From Agreia sp. COWG (lineage in GTDB: Bacteria; Actinomycetota; Actinomycetes; Actinomycetales; Microbacteriaceae): a DNA stretch of 64,000 nt. The DNA lies in the NCBI RefSeq assembly GCF_904528075.1, contig NZ_LR882035.1, forward strand, positions 2,232,001 through 2,296,000, read 5' to 3'. The notes beneath the pieces were generated by a model. That model searched no databases. It saw only the letters and a list, made by a program, of their open reading frames with translations, and was not told the origin of the DNA. The translations under genes and the position numbers were made by a program. Positions 18,204 to 27,040 of the stretch are shown in pieces (position 1 is the first letter of the stretch; the number at the start of each line of letters is the position of its first letter).

Positions 18204-20437
18204 GGCGTGTCTCCCTGGATCGAGTGGATGAGTTGTTCGCGGGCCGGATTCGGCCACGACGGGGGTAGAACGGTGGTGGCCCAGTCGCTGGGCTCGGGGC
18301 CGAGCTCGACGTGCAGTTCGCCTGCGCTGTGCAGCTCTGTTCCGCTGATCCAGCTGCGCTCGAGAGGCTCCCCGTTGAGCAGCACCGACTGCACGTACTG
18401 CACTGCTCCGCCGTGTTGCGGTTCGACGAAGCCCGTCGTGCGGATCGTGAACGGCTCGCCTCCCACAGAGATGACGGCGGATTCGAACGCCGGCGCGTTC
18501 ACGAGAAACGTATTCTGGCCCGCCACGGGAAAGAGCCCGAGCGAGGCCCAGACGAACCACGAGCTGAGGCCGCCAGAGTCGTCGTTGCCGGGTAGCCCGC
18601 CGCGGCCCGGTCCGAACTGCTGCGTCAGAACGTTGTGCACGATCTCGGCGGTTCGGTCGGGCCGGCCGGCGTAGTGGTACGCCCAGGGCGCCTCCATGTC
18701 GGGCTCGTTGTTGAGCCCCTCGAAGCGGCCGAGCGCGTAGCCCGCGAGCATCTCGGCAACGGCGGGCCTGTTGCCCGGCTGGGTGACCGCGGGCGCGCCG
18801 TAGCCGAAGAACGCGTCGAGCTGGGCCACGAACGCATCCCGACCGCCGCTCAGCTCGATGCGCGCGGCCATGTCGTGCACGAGCCTGAACGAGTAGTTGT
18901 AGCGGCTGCCCTCGTAGTACGTGGAGTCCTTCAGCAGGCCGCTCGCGGGATCGAACGCGTTGATCCAGCGCTCGGCCAGCGGCGCGAACTGCTCCGCGAG
19001 CGCCCTGTCGCCCACCCGCCTCGCGACCTTCGCCGTGGTGAAGTAGCCGAACGCGATGTCGAGCGTGTGGCTGATCGGATGCGTCTCGCCGTGCAGCAGG
19101 AACTCCTCGCCGTAGGTGCGGCGCAGGTCGTCGGACATGTGCACGAGGGCCCACTCCCAGTCGATGCCGGGCAGTCCGAGCTGGCACAGATCGGCGAGAA
19201 AGGTGTGGGCCAGTGCGCTGCCCTGGCGAGAGAATCGGTCGCTGCCCTTGGCCATGCGGTAGCCGATCGGAAAGTTACCCTCCTCTTCGCAGATCGTGAG
19301 CAGCGCGTTGGCCAGCTCGACCGCTCGCTCGGGCATCAGGGTGGTGAGCAGCGGAAGCTGCGTGCGGTAGATGTCCCACATGGTGCTGATGTCGAACGCG
19401 AACGGCCCGTCGCTCGGCCAGAACGGGCTCTCCGACGCCGCGAGGCACGGCTTGATCAGCGAGTGGTACAGCGCCGTCGAGAACACCGTCTGCCGCTCCA
19501 CCGAATCCGTCTCGACCGAGATCGTGCGCAGCTGCTTGCGCCAGGTCTTTCTGGTCTTCTCGCGCCGAACGCCGAAGCGTGCGGGGCCGTTGCCGCAGTC
19601 GTCGGTCAGGTTCTTCTTGGCCTGCTCGACGCCGCGCAGCGAGAAGCCGATGCGCACCTCGACGGTCTCGCCCGCGCGGCTGGGCCCGGCCCACATGAGG
19701 CCGAACGGGCGCAGGGTCGTGGGGCGGATGTGGTCGAAATCGAGCCGTTTTCCCCCCGGCATCAGTCGTCGGTCGTAGAACAGCATCTGCCGCCAGCGCG
19801 GCGCATCGCACTCGATGTACACGGCGATCGGAGTTCCCTCGACCACGATCTCGCCCTGGGCGACACCGGGCTCGAGCATCTCGAGGTGGGCGCGCAGCGG
19901 AATGGTCGATCCGTAGGGGATCGAGAGCCCGCCCAGCGAGAAGTCGATCACGACGCGCGCGTTCGGGTCGTCGGGGAACGTGTAGCGGTGCACGGCACTC
20001 TTCGGACCCACGGTGAGCTCTGCCGTGATTCCCGAATCGAGCTTCGCCGAGTACCAGCCGGGTTCCGCCCGCTCGTCGCTGAGCTCCCAGAGCCGGCCCA
20101 GCGCATCCAGCGGCTCGACCATGGGCGTCACGCGAAAGTAGTTGTAGTACTTGCGAATCGCGCCGGTGCCCGACTGCTGAAAATGCGAGAAGCCGGATGC
20201 CACGGGCCCGGCATGAATGGTCGAGGGCACGCCCTCGAGACTCAGGTCGTAGAGCCCGTAGCCCGTGGGGTACGCCCCGGAGTAGGCGCACGCCGACACC
20301 ATTCCGAGCGGATAGGTGGCACCCGGGTGCGTGTTGCCGATCTGCGGCTTCGGCCACCACCACGTGGCCGCGAGGCCGGTCTGCGGCGCGAGGGAGGTGA
20401 CCTCTGTGCCGATGAAGGGATCGACGTGGTCGATCAC
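18200..20437 (-). CDS. Glycoside hydrolase family 92 (exo-alpha-mannosidase type), no signal peptide
   Basis: 745 residues if started at GTG 20437, giving VIDHVDPFIGTE; this fits the usual GH92 mature N-terminus (VDPFIGT). The frame extends further upstream but without family similarity. Conserved features include GNTHPGATYPLGM, TMWDIYRTQLPLLTTL, and near residue 616 the hallmark GNDDSGGLSSWFVWASLGLFPV region. GH92 enzymes are calcium-dependent, inverting exo-acting alpha-mannosidases. Most are secreted; here neither this start nor the upstream extension offers a signal peptide, so the enzyme looks cytosolic. It is coupled to a GT4 gene, an odd pairing of hydrolase and transferase. Confidence 0.88.
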   Translation of the reverse strand: MIDHVDPFIGTEVTSLAPQTGLAATWWWPKPQIGNTHPGATYPLGMVSACAYSGAYPTGYGLYDLSLEGVPSTIHAGPVASGFSHFQQSGTGAIRKYYNYFRVTPMVEPLDALGRLWELSDERAEPGWYSAKLDSGITAELTVGPKSAVHRYTFPDDPNARVVIDFSLGGLSIPYGSTIPLRAHLEMLEPGVAQGEIVVEGTPIAVYIECDAPRWRQMLFYDRRLMPGGKRLDFDHIRPTTLRPFGLMWAGPSRAGETVEVRIGFSLRGVEQAKKNLTDDCGNGPARFGVRREKTRKTWRKQLRTISVETDSVERQTVFSTALYHSLIKPCLAASESPFWPSDGPFAFDISTMWDIYRTQLPLLTTLMPERAVELANALLTICEEEGNFPIGYRMAKGSDRFSRQGSALAHTFLADLCQLGLPGIDWEWALVHMSDDLRRTYGEEFLLHGETHPISHTLDIAFGYFTTAKVARRVGDRALAEQFAPLAERWINAFDPASGLLKDSTYYEGSRYNYSFRLVHDMAARIELSGGRDAFVAQLDAFFGYGAPAVTQPGNRPAVAEMLAGYALGRFEGLNNEPDMEAPWAYHYAGRPDRTAEIVHNVLTQQFGPGRGGLPGNDDSGGLSSWFVWASLGLFPVAGQNTFLVNAPAFESAVISVGGEPFTIRTTGFVEPQHGGAVQYVQSVLLNGEPLERSWISGTELHSAGELHVELGPEPSDWATTVLPPSWPNPAREQLIHSIQGDTP

Positions 20438-20586
20438 TCGGTGCCTGCCGCGCAATTCATGGTGTGACGCTAGGAGCCGGAGGAATCCGAACGGTGTACG
20501 AGTCGAAGCGGGCGGGTGAACGGCACCCCAACGCTCGGGACTCGCCGCCCGAGAGGGCCGTTTGCGCCGCGGCCACACCGCACGCT

Positions 20587-20605
20587 ACTTTGGTTAGGCA
20601 ATCCT
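20587..20605 (+). promoter_or_regulatory. IdeR/DtxR iron box upstream of siderophore operon
   Basis: The 19-mer TTTGGTTAGGCAATCCTAA matches the DtxR/IdeR consensus TTAGGTTAGGCTAACCTAA at 16 of 19 positions. It lies 80 bases before the siderophore-binding lipoprotein gene. Iron-loaded repressor should shut the operon off. An IdeR-type regulator is encoded at 41754-42446. Confidence 0.85.
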
Positions 20606-20685
20606 AAGTACCTGCCGCAGCACGGCTCATCACCCGGCCTCACATTCCGGTCTCCCCCCTTCCGCACAGCACCCGAAAGGCCCGC

Positions 20686-21708
20686 ATGCCTCGCGCATCC
20701 AGAATCCTCGCCCTCTCCGCAGCCGCCCTCATCACCGTCTCGCTGGCGGCCTGTTCATCGTCGACCGGCACCGACGCCGAAGGCTCCGATGGGGCATTCA
20801 CCCCGATCACCATCACGCACGCCCTCGGCACGACGACGATCGACAAGAAGCCCGAGCGCGTCGCGACCGTGAACTGGGCCAACCAGGAGGTGCCGCTGGC
20901 GCTCGGCGTCGTTCCCGTGGGCATGGCGGCCGCCAACTTCGGAGACGACGACGGCGACGGCGTCCTGCCCTGGGTCGACGAGAAGCTCACCGAGCTGGGA
21001 GCGGAGACGCCCGTGCTCTTCGACGAGACCGACGGAATCGACTTCGAGGCCGTGGCCGACACCTCGCCCGACGTGATTCTCGCCGCCTACTCGGGCCTCA
21101 CGCAGGAGGACTACGACACCCTCAGCGAGATCGCCCCCGTCGTGGCTTATCCCGAGACCGCGTGGGGTACGTCGTGGCGCGAGATGATCGAGCTGAACAG
21201 CCAGGGCATGGGCATGGCCGACGAGGGCAAGGCGCTCGTCGCGAGCCTCGAGAAGGAGATCTCCGACTCGGTGGCCAAGCACCCCAACCTCGAGGGCAAG
21301 TCGGCCGCGTTCCTGACGCACGTCGACACGTCGGATCTCAGCGAGGTCAGCTTCTACACGACGCACGACACCCGCGTGATGTTCTTCGACGACATGGGGC
21401 TCTCGATGCCCGGCAGCATCGCCACGGCATCCGAGGCGACCGACAAGTTCTCGCTCAGCACCAGCGCCGAGCAGGCCGACGCGTTCAACGACGTCGACAT
21501 CATCGTGACCTACGGCGACGGCGAGCTGCTCACCGCGCTGAAGGGCGACCCGCTGCTCTCGCAGATGCCCGCCGTCACCCGCGACGCGATCGTGAACCTG
21601 CCCGGCACCACGCCGCTCGGCACCGCGGCGAACCCCACTCCGCTGTCGATCTCGTGGGTGCTCGACGACTACCTCGACCTGCTCTCCTCCGCGGCAGACA
21701 AGGCGTAG
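20686..21708 (+). CDS. Iron-siderophore ABC transporter, substrate-binding lipoprotein
   Basis: 340 residues from ATG 20686. A lipoprotein signal ends SLAAC, with lipidated Cys23. The mature part is a class III (FepB/FhuD-type) binding protein: ITHALGTTTIDKKPERVATVNWANQEVPLALG, then ASPDV-like TSPDVILAAYSGLTQEDYDTLSEIAPVV (helical backbone region). It captures a ferric siderophore outside the membrane. The gene leads a four-gene operon and is preceded by an IdeR box. Its stop (TAG) overlaps the GTG start of the first permease. Siderophore identity cannot be read. Confidence 0.92.
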   Translation: MPRASRILALSAAALITVSLAACSSSTGTDAEGSDGAFTPITITHALGTTTIDKKPERVATVNWANQEVPLALGVVPVGMAAANFGDDDGDGVLPWVDEKLTELGAETPVLFDETDGIDFEAVADTSPDVILAAYSGLTQEDYDTLSEIAPVVAYPETAWGTSWREMIELNSQGMGMADEGKALVASLEKEISDSVAKHPNLEGKSAAFLTHVDTSDLSEVSFYTTHDTRVMFFDDMGLSMPGSIATASEATDKFSLSTSAEQADAFNDVDIIVTYGDGELLTALKGDPLLSQMPAVTRDAIVNLPGTTPLGTAANPTPLSISWVLDDYLDLLSSAADKA

Positions 21709-22751
21709 TGGCCACACCCGTTCTGCCCCGCGTCTCGGGCGCCGCCGCCGTGCGGCGCCCGAGGCGCGTTCGCGCGCTCTCACTCGTCGGGGTCGCCATC
21801 GTGCTGGCGGCCCTGATGGTGGCGTCGATCATGATCGGCTCCCGCGATGTGTCGTTCTCGGATGTCGTCGCAGCGTTCGGAGGGTCGGCCGACGGCTTCA
21901 GCGAGGCCACGGTCACGAAGCGCATCCCGCGCACGCTGCTCGCGGTGCTGGCGGGGGCCGCCCTGGGGGTCTCCGGGGCCGTGATGCAGGGGGTGACGCG
22001 CAATCCGCTGGCCGACCCGGGCATCCTGGGCATCAATATGGGCGCCTCGCTCGCCGTCGTCTCCGGCATCGCGTTCTTCGGGCTGTCGTCGCCGAGCACC
22101 CAGATCTGGGTGGCCATCACCGGCTCCGCGCTCACCGCCGTGTTCGTCTACGTGGTGGGCTCGCTCGGCCGCGGGGGCGCGACGCCCCTGAAGCTCGCCC
22201 TCGCGGGGGCGGCGACCTCCGCCGCGCTGGTGTCGTTCATCAGCGCCGTCGTGCTGGGTCGCAACGACATCGCGGGCACCGTGCGCTCGTGGCAGATCGG
22301 CGGGGTCGGCGGCGCCACGTTCGCCAGCATCGAGCAGGTCGCACCCTTTCTTGTCGTCGGGCTGCTCGTCTGCCTGCTCTCCGCGCGCGGGCTCAACTCG
22401 CTCGCCCTGGGCGACGAGCTGGCGGCAGGGCTCGGCGAACGCGTGGCCATCGCCCGCGGTGTCGCGTCTCTCGGTGCCGTCGTGCTGTGCGGTGCGGCCA
22501 CCGCCGTGACCGGCCCCATCGCCTTCGTCGGCCTCGTGGTTCCGCACGCGTGCCGCCTGATCGTGGGCGTCGACCACCGCTGGCTGCTGCCGTTCTCCGC
22601 GCTGGCGGGCGCCGGCCTGCTCACCGGCGCAGACATCGTGGGCCGCATAGCCGCCCGCCCCGGCGAGGTCGATGTGGGAATCCTCACCGCGCTCATCGGA
22701 GCCCCCTTCTTCATCTACATCGTTCGCCGGCAGAAAGTGCACGCGCTGTGA
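21708..22751 (+). CDS. Iron-siderophore ABC transporter, permease (FecCD family)
   Basis: 347 residues from GTG 21708, sharing a base with the lipoprotein stop. About nine or ten membrane segments. FecCD signatures: RIPRTLLAVLAGAALGVSGAVMQGVTRNPLADPGILGINMGAS near residue 65-110, and GPIAFVGLVVPHACRLIVG plus RPGEVDVGILTALIGAPFFIYIV at the end. It pairs with the next permease as a heterodimer that moves the ferric siderophore inward. Length is normal for FecD/FepD-type proteins. Confidence 0.93.
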   Translation: MATPVLPRVSGAAAVRRPRRVRALSLVGVAIVLAALMVASIMIGSRDVSFSDVVAAFGGSADGFSEATVTKRIPRTLLAVLAGAALGVSGAVMQGVTRNPLADPGILGINMGASLAVVSGIAFFGLSSPSTQIWVAITGSALTAVFVYVVGSLGRGGATPLKLALAGAATSAALVSFISAVVLGRNDIAGTVRSWQIGGVGGATFASIEQVAPFLVVGLLVCLLSARGLNSLALGDELAAGLGERVAIARGVASLGAVVLCGAATAVTGPIAFVGLVVPHACRLIVGVDHRWLLPFSALAGAGLLTGADIVGRIAARPGEVDVGILTALIGAPFFIYIVRRQKVHAL

Positions 22752-23821
22752 CCGCGCGGCTGATCGACGCGAGCCGCTTTGCCGCCGCCGGTCGCAGCAC
22801 GGCGGATGCGGTCCGGCTCGCCCGCACCGGCCGTTCCGCACGCCGACTCACCGTGATCGTCGCGCTGGCCGCGCTCATCGCGATCGTCTTCGCGGTGTCG
22901 CTCATCGTGGGACAGACCCTCTACTCCCCCGACCAGGTGCTGCGAGTGATTCTCGGCGAGAACGTGCCGGGAGCGTCGTTCACCGTGGGCCGCCTGCGCC
23001 TGCCCCGGGCGTCGCTCGCGGTGCTGGCCGGCCTGTGCTTCGGCCTCGGCGGCGTCACGTTCCAGACCATGTTGCGCAACCCGCTCGCGAGCCCCGACAT
23101 CATCGGAATCAGCTCGGGGGCGAGCGCCGCCGCAGCGTTCGCGATCGTGACGCTCGGCCTCGGCGGCACCGAGGTGTCGATCTTCGCCATCGTGGTGGGT
23201 CTCGTGGTGGCCCTCGTCATCTATCTTCTGTCGTTCAAGGGCGGCGTCGCGGGCACCCGGCTCATTCTCATCGGAATCGGCGTCGCCGCCATGCTCGACA
23301 GCATCACGGCCTACATTTTGTCGCAGGCGGCGGAGTGGGATCTGCAGGAGGCGCAGCGCTGGCTGACCGGCAGCCTGAACGGCGCTACCTGGGGGCAGAC
23401 GCTGCCCGTGCTGGCCGCGCTCGTCGTACTCACCCCCGTGCTGCTCGGCCAGTCTCGAAATCTGTCGGCCACCCAGCTGGGTGACGACACGGCATCCGCC
23501 CTGGGTGTTCGCGTCGACCGCACCCGCCTCATCGCGATCGTGTCCGCCGTCGGCCTGATCGCATTCGCCACCGCCGCCGCGGGCCCCATCGCGTTCGTCG
23601 CGTTCCTCTCTGGGCCGATCGCCGCGCGCATCGTGGGGCCGGGTTCATCGCTGCTGGTTCCCTCCGCGCTCGTCGGTGCCCTGCTCGTGCTCGTCGCCGA
23701 CTTCGTGGGCCAGTTCGCGCTCGGCGTTCGGCTGCCGGTCGGCGTGGTCACCGGGGTGCTCGGCGCGCCGTACCTCATCTACTTGATCGTTCGCAGCAAC
23801 CGCTCGGGAGGCTCCCTGTGA
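22748..23821 (+). CDS. Iron-siderophore ABC transporter, second permease (FecCD family)
   Basis: 357 residues from GTG 22748, overlapping the previous stop (GTGA). Again many membrane segments and FecCD motifs: LRLPRASLAVLAGLCFGLGGVTFQTMLRNPLASPDIIGISSGAS and GPIAFVAFLSGPIAARIVG, ending LPVGVVTGVLGAPYLIYLIVR. The FepG-like half of the heterodimeric channel. Translationally coupled on both sides. Confidence 0.93.
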   Translation: MTARLIDASRFAAAGRSTADAVRLARTGRSARRLTVIVALAALIAIVFAVSLIVGQTLYSPDQVLRVILGENVPGASFTVGRLRLPRASLAVLAGLCFGLGGVTFQTMLRNPLASPDIIGISSGASAAAAFAIVTLGLGGTEVSIFAIVVGLVVALVIYLLSFKGGVAGTRLILIGIGVAAMLDSITAYILSQAAEWDLQEAQRWLTGSLNGATWGQTLPVLAALVVLTPVLLGQSRNLSATQLGDDTASALGVRVDRTRLIAIVSAVGLIAFATAAAGPIAFVAFLSGPIAARIVGPGSSLLVPSALVGALLVLVADFVGQFALGVRLPVGVVTGVLGAPYLIYLIVRSNRSGGSL

Positions 23822-24624
23822 CCACCGCTCATTCGCTCACCGTCGACGGGCTCAGCCTGGGCTACGGCGAGCGCACCGTGATCGAAGACCTCGATCTGCT
23901 GATTCCGCCGGGCGGGGTGACCGCCATCGTGGGCGCGAACGCCTGCGGAAAGTCCACTCTGCTGCGCTCGATGTCGCGGCTGCTGGCGCCGCGCTCGGGC
24001 CACGTGCTGCTCGACGGCAAAGAGGTCCATCGGCTGCCCGCGAAACAGCTGGCCCGCACGCTCGGGCTGCTGCCGCAGTCGCCCATCGCGCCCGAAGGAA
24101 TCACGGTGGCCGATCTCGTGGGGCGGGGCAGGCATCCGCACCAGGGCATGTTCAGCCGCTGGAGCGCGACCGATGACGCGGCCGTGGCGGAGGCGCTCGA
24201 GACCACCGATACGGTGTCGCTCGCCGATCGGCCGGTCGACGAGCTCTCGGGCGGCCAGCGCCAACGCGTGTGGATCGCCATGGCGCTCGCCCAGCAGACC
24301 GATCTGCTGCTGCTCGACGAGCCCACGACGTTTCTCGACGTGAGCCACCAGGTCGAGGTGCTCGACCTGCTCATCGATCTGAACCGCGCCCGCGGCACGA
24401 CCATCGTCATGGTGCTGCACGATCTCAACCTGGCGGCGCGCTACGCCGACCACCTGATCGCGCTGGCCGAGGGACGTCTGCACGCCTGCGGCACCCCCGC
24501 CGAGGTGCTGACGGAAGAGACGGTGCTCGCGGTCTTCGGGCTCGACAGCCGCGTGATCACCGATCCGGTGTCGAACAAGCCGCTGATGCTGCCGATCGGC
24601 CGGCACCACGTGAGCGTGCAGTAG
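23818..24624 (+). CDS. Iron-siderophore ABC transporter, ATP-binding subunit
   Basis: 268 residues from GTG 23818, overlapping the permease stop. Walker A GANACGKSTLLRS near residue 41, with Ala-Cys inside the loop as is common in FepC/FecE proteins; signature ELSGGQRQRVWIAMALAQ; Walker B LLLLDEPTTFLDVSHQ; H-loop VLHDLN. It completes the siderophore importer and powers uptake from the cytosolic face. Last gene of the operon. The 89-bp gap behind it shows no obvious intrinsic terminator. Confidence 0.94.
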   Translation: MTTAHSLTVDGLSLGYGERTVIEDLDLLIPPGGVTAIVGANACGKSTLLRSMSRLLAPRSGHVLLDGKEVHRLPAKQLARTLGLLPQSPIAPEGITVADLVGRGRHPHQGMFSRWSATDDAAVAEALETTDTVSLADRPVDELSGGQRQRVWIAMALAQQTDLLLLDEPTTFLDVSHQVEVLDLLIDLNRARGTTIVMVLHDLNLAARYADHLIALAEGRLHACGTPAEVLTEETVLAVFGLDSRVITDPVSNKPLMLPIGRHHVSVQ

Positions 24625-24678
24625 ACAGACACCCTCACCCCATCACCTGAACGGGGTCACGCCAAAAAGGCTGCATCG

Positions 24679-24707
24679 GGAACCGCGATACCCCGGGCGG
24701 ACACTAT
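24679..24707 (+). promoter_or_regulatory. Candidate promoter of the ECF sigma gene (leaderless start)
   Basis: GGAACC at 24679-24684 resembles an ECF-type -35 element, and CACTAT at 24702-24707 could be a -10 element only six bases before the ATG at 24714. There is no ribosome binding site, which fits a leaderless transcript. The GGAACC suggests the sigma factor may activate its own gene. Spacing for a canonical ECF -10 is not ideal. Confidence 0.35.
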
Positions 24708-24713
24708 AGATAT

Positions 24714-25298
24714 ATGGGCGTAATCGAATTCGAGGAATGGCGCGTGCTCGAGCGCGTCAATGCGGGCGACGCGGACGCGTTCGGGTTGCTTTTTGATTTA
24801 CATCACGATCGGGTGTTCCGGCACGCTCTGCGCCTGACCGCATCGGTGCACGATGCGGAAGACATCACGGCCGTCGTATTTCTCGAGTCGTGGCGCCGCA
24901 GAGATGCAATGCGGATCACGGATGGCTCGACCATCGCCTGGCTGCTGGTCACGACCAACTACGTGTTCCGCAACTTCGCCCGCTCATCGCGGCGTTATCG
25001 CGTTGCTCTCGAACACCTCCCTCTGCCCGAGGACACCCCTGACCACGCCGAGACGACCGACGAGCGACTCGATCTGGATGCCCGCCGGGCCGCCCTCCGA
25101 GAAGCCCTCGCTCGGCTCCCCCGCCGAGACCAGGACATCATCACCCTTTGTCTCCTCGAAGAACTCAGCACCGGCGAAGCCGCCGAGGTGCTCGGCATCG
25201 CCCCCGGAACAGTGAAGTCCCGGCTTTCCCGAGCAAAGGTGCGACTCAGCGAACTTCTCAAACAACCGGATTTGACCTCGATGGGAGGCGAGCGATGA
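24714..25298 (+). CDS. ECF-type RNA polymerase sigma factor
   Basis: 194 residues. Region 2 is seen in DADAFGLLFDLHHDRVFRHALRLTASVHDAEDITAVVFLESWRRR. Region 4 is LREALARLPRRDQDIITLCLLEELSTGEAAEVLGIAPGTVKSRLSRAKVRL, with the helix-turn-helix at the end. It would redirect RNA polymerase to a small set of promoters in response to an extracytoplasmic signal. The next gene overlaps by ATGA and encodes a membrane protein, the usual place for an anti-sigma factor. No ribosome binding site precedes the ATG. Confidence 0.92.
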   Translation: MGVIEFEEWRVLERVNAGDADAFGLLFDLHHDRVFRHALRLTASVHDAEDITAVVFLESWRRRDAMRITDGSTIAWLLVTTNYVFRNFARSSRRYRVALEHLPLPEDTPDHAETTDERLDLDARRAALREALARLPRRDQDIITLCLLEELSTGEAAEVLGIAPGTVKSRLSRAKVRLSELLKQPDLTSMGGER

Positions 25299-26119
25299 AC
25301 AACGACCCCACTTTCGACCCGCGACGCAAACGCGCGATCCGCGACCTGATCATCACAACGGCGAGAACCTCGACGTCGACATCACGACGCGGCCACGGCA
25401 GGCGAATAGTCGGAGTCGCAACATTGGTAGTACTCGCGCTCGGAATCTCGAGCGGAGTCGTCTACGCGTTGGGCACGGGAATCCTCGAGCCGAGCCCGGT
25501 GTCCAGCGGCACTCCGACCCCGAGCCAGACTCCCACACCGGCCTCCGCCACGCCGACTCCCACAGCGACACCGTCCCCCACCGTGGCGACGCCCGCGATA
25601 GATCCCACCGACCCAGGTACCTGGATCATCGGTTTTGATGGCGTAGGACCTGTGAAGCTCGGCTCCTCGTTCGAAGAACAACAACAGATCCTCCCCACAT
25701 TCACGGACATCACCGACCCGGTCTGCGTTGCTACGAACCGGGATCTCCAGGCCCCGACCGGACTCGACATCCGGTTCGTGGGGGCACCAGACCAGCCGAC
25801 CACGACAGCTGCGATCACCTTCGCTACCGATGGCTCAACGCTCGTCGGCTACCAAGCGAATGCCCCCAGGACGGCGTCCGGAATCGGCATCGGTTCGACG
25901 AGGGAGGAACTCTTGTCGACCTATCCGGGCATTGAAAAAACCGGCGAGTACTTCAGCGACGACTTCCCTTATTACGGTCTCTCAGACGGCAGCGGCGGGT
26001 GGATCGTGTTCTTCATCATCGATAACAGAGTATCGAGCATCCAAATCGCCAATGAGTCTTTGATACCAGTCGAAAACCGCAACGTGAAGACCATGCCGTC
26101 CGAGCGCTGCCCGGCGTGA
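25295..26119 (+). CDS. Membrane protein coupled to ECF sigma factor (putative anti-sigma or sensor)
   Basis: 274 residues from ATG 25295. A cytosolic basic stretch of about 50 residues is followed by one membrane segment (VGVATLVVLALGISSGVVYAL), then a Pro/Thr/Ser-rich linker of about 45 residues and an extracellular domain of about 170 residues. The short inner part lacks the zinc HxxxCxxC motif of ZAS anti-sigma factors. The outer domain has GFDGVGPVKLGSSFEEQQ and, later, GIGIGSTREELLSTYPG, a repeated 'GxGxGxxxEE' pattern. I do not recognise the family. Coupling to the sigma gene is the main reason to propose a regulatory partner role. Confidence 0.7.
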   Translation: MNNDPTFDPRRKRAIRDLIITTARTSTSTSRRGHGRRIVGVATLVVLALGISSGVVYALGTGILEPSPVSSGTPTPSQTPTPASATPTPTATPSPTVATPAIDPTDPGTWIIGFDGVGPVKLGSSFEEQQQILPTFTDITDPVCVATNRDLQAPTGLDIRFVGAPDQPTTTAAITFATDGSTLVGYQANAPRTASGIGIGSTREELLSTYPGIEKTGEYFSDDFPYYGLSDGSGGWIVFFIIDNRVSSIQIANESLIPVENRNVKTMPSERCPA

Positions 26120-26173
26120 CCACCGACGCACCGCTCGCCGTCGCCTGATCGTCGCGAACGGCTGAGCGTCACC

Positions 26174-27040
26174 TCAGTCGCTGAGGTTGTCGCTCAGAAT
26201 CGAGAGCACGCTCGAACGGGAATGCCGCGCCACCTCGCCGAGCCGAGAGGCGACCACCTCGACGAGAGACTCCAGCAGCACCACGTGCGGGATGCGCGAG
26301 GTGTGTTCGAGCTCGTGCCTGAACGAGCCGCTGGCCGGCGCCACCACCAAAGCGGCGTCGGCCAAGGTGACGAGCGGCGATCGCGCGAACGACGTGACCA
26401 CCACCAGCCGGGCCCCCGCGGCCCTGACGGCCCGCGCCGAGCGCAGGCTCGACTCGTTCGCTCCACTGCCGCTGATCACGATGCAGGTGTCGGCAGAGGT
26501 GAGGCCGCGCGCGGCGATCTGCTGCCCGATGGGGTCGGCCACGAACTCGGTGGGGCGCCCGACGGCGGTGAGCCGCATAGACAGATCGAGCGCCAGGGGC
26601 GACGACAGCCCGTTCGCGATGGCGAGCAGTCGCGAGGCGCCCACGATCAGCTCGAGCGCCTTCTCGACGGACTCGTCGGTGAGCACGCTGGCGATCTGCG
26701 GCAGCGAGGCTGCGAGAGCGTCGATGTCGGCGCGGATGCTTCCCAGCGCGCCGCTGCCGTAGTCGCGCTCCCGCTCGCGGCCGTCGCCCGAGGCGAGCTC
26801 CCGAGTGAGAGCAACGCGCAGCTGCGGGTAGCCGCGGTAGCCGAGGCTCTGGCACGTGCGGATGACGGTGGATCGGGCCACTCCGGCCCGGTCGGCCAGG
26901 TCTTGCGCCGTCGTCTCGACGATGCCCTCGAGGTCGGCCAGAATCAGCTCGACCACCCGGCGTTCGCTCGGCAACAGCGAGTTGATCACCGTCGCTATGC
27001 GCGTCGTGGGGTTGACGTCGTCGCTACCGCTGAAGGTCAT
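26174..27040 (-). CDS. MurR/RpiR-family transcriptional regulator
   Basis: 288 residues. The N-terminal HTH_6 domain is TRIATVINSLLPSERRVVELI..., with helix-turn-helix around TTAQDLADRAGVARSTVIRTCQSLGYRGYPQLR. The C-terminal SIS domain is at about 120-260 (IVGASRLLAIANGLSSPLA, DTCIVISGSGANESSL). SIS domains bind phosphorylated sugars. The gene is the last of a coupled operon with a phosphonate-type importer and a HAD phosphatase, starting within the end of a permease gene. It probably controls this operon in response to a phosphorylated ligand. Confidence 0.9.
   Translation of the reverse strand: MTFSGSDDVNPTTRIATVINSLLPSERRVVELILADLEGIVETTAQDLADRAGVARSTVIRTCQSLGYRGYPQLRVALTRELASGDGRERERDYGSGALGSIRADIDALAASLPQIASVLTDESVEKALELIVGASRLLAIANGLSSPLALDLSMRLTAVGRPTEFVADPIGQQIAARGLTSADTCIVISGSGANESSLRSARAVRAAGARLVVVTSFARSPLVTLADAALVVAPASGSFRHELEHTSRIPHVVLLESLVEVVASRLGEVARHSRSSVLSILSDNLSD

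Noticed and set aside
18635..20467. 610-codon plus-strand open frame
   Set aside because: Antisense to the GH92 gene, whose family motifs are clear.
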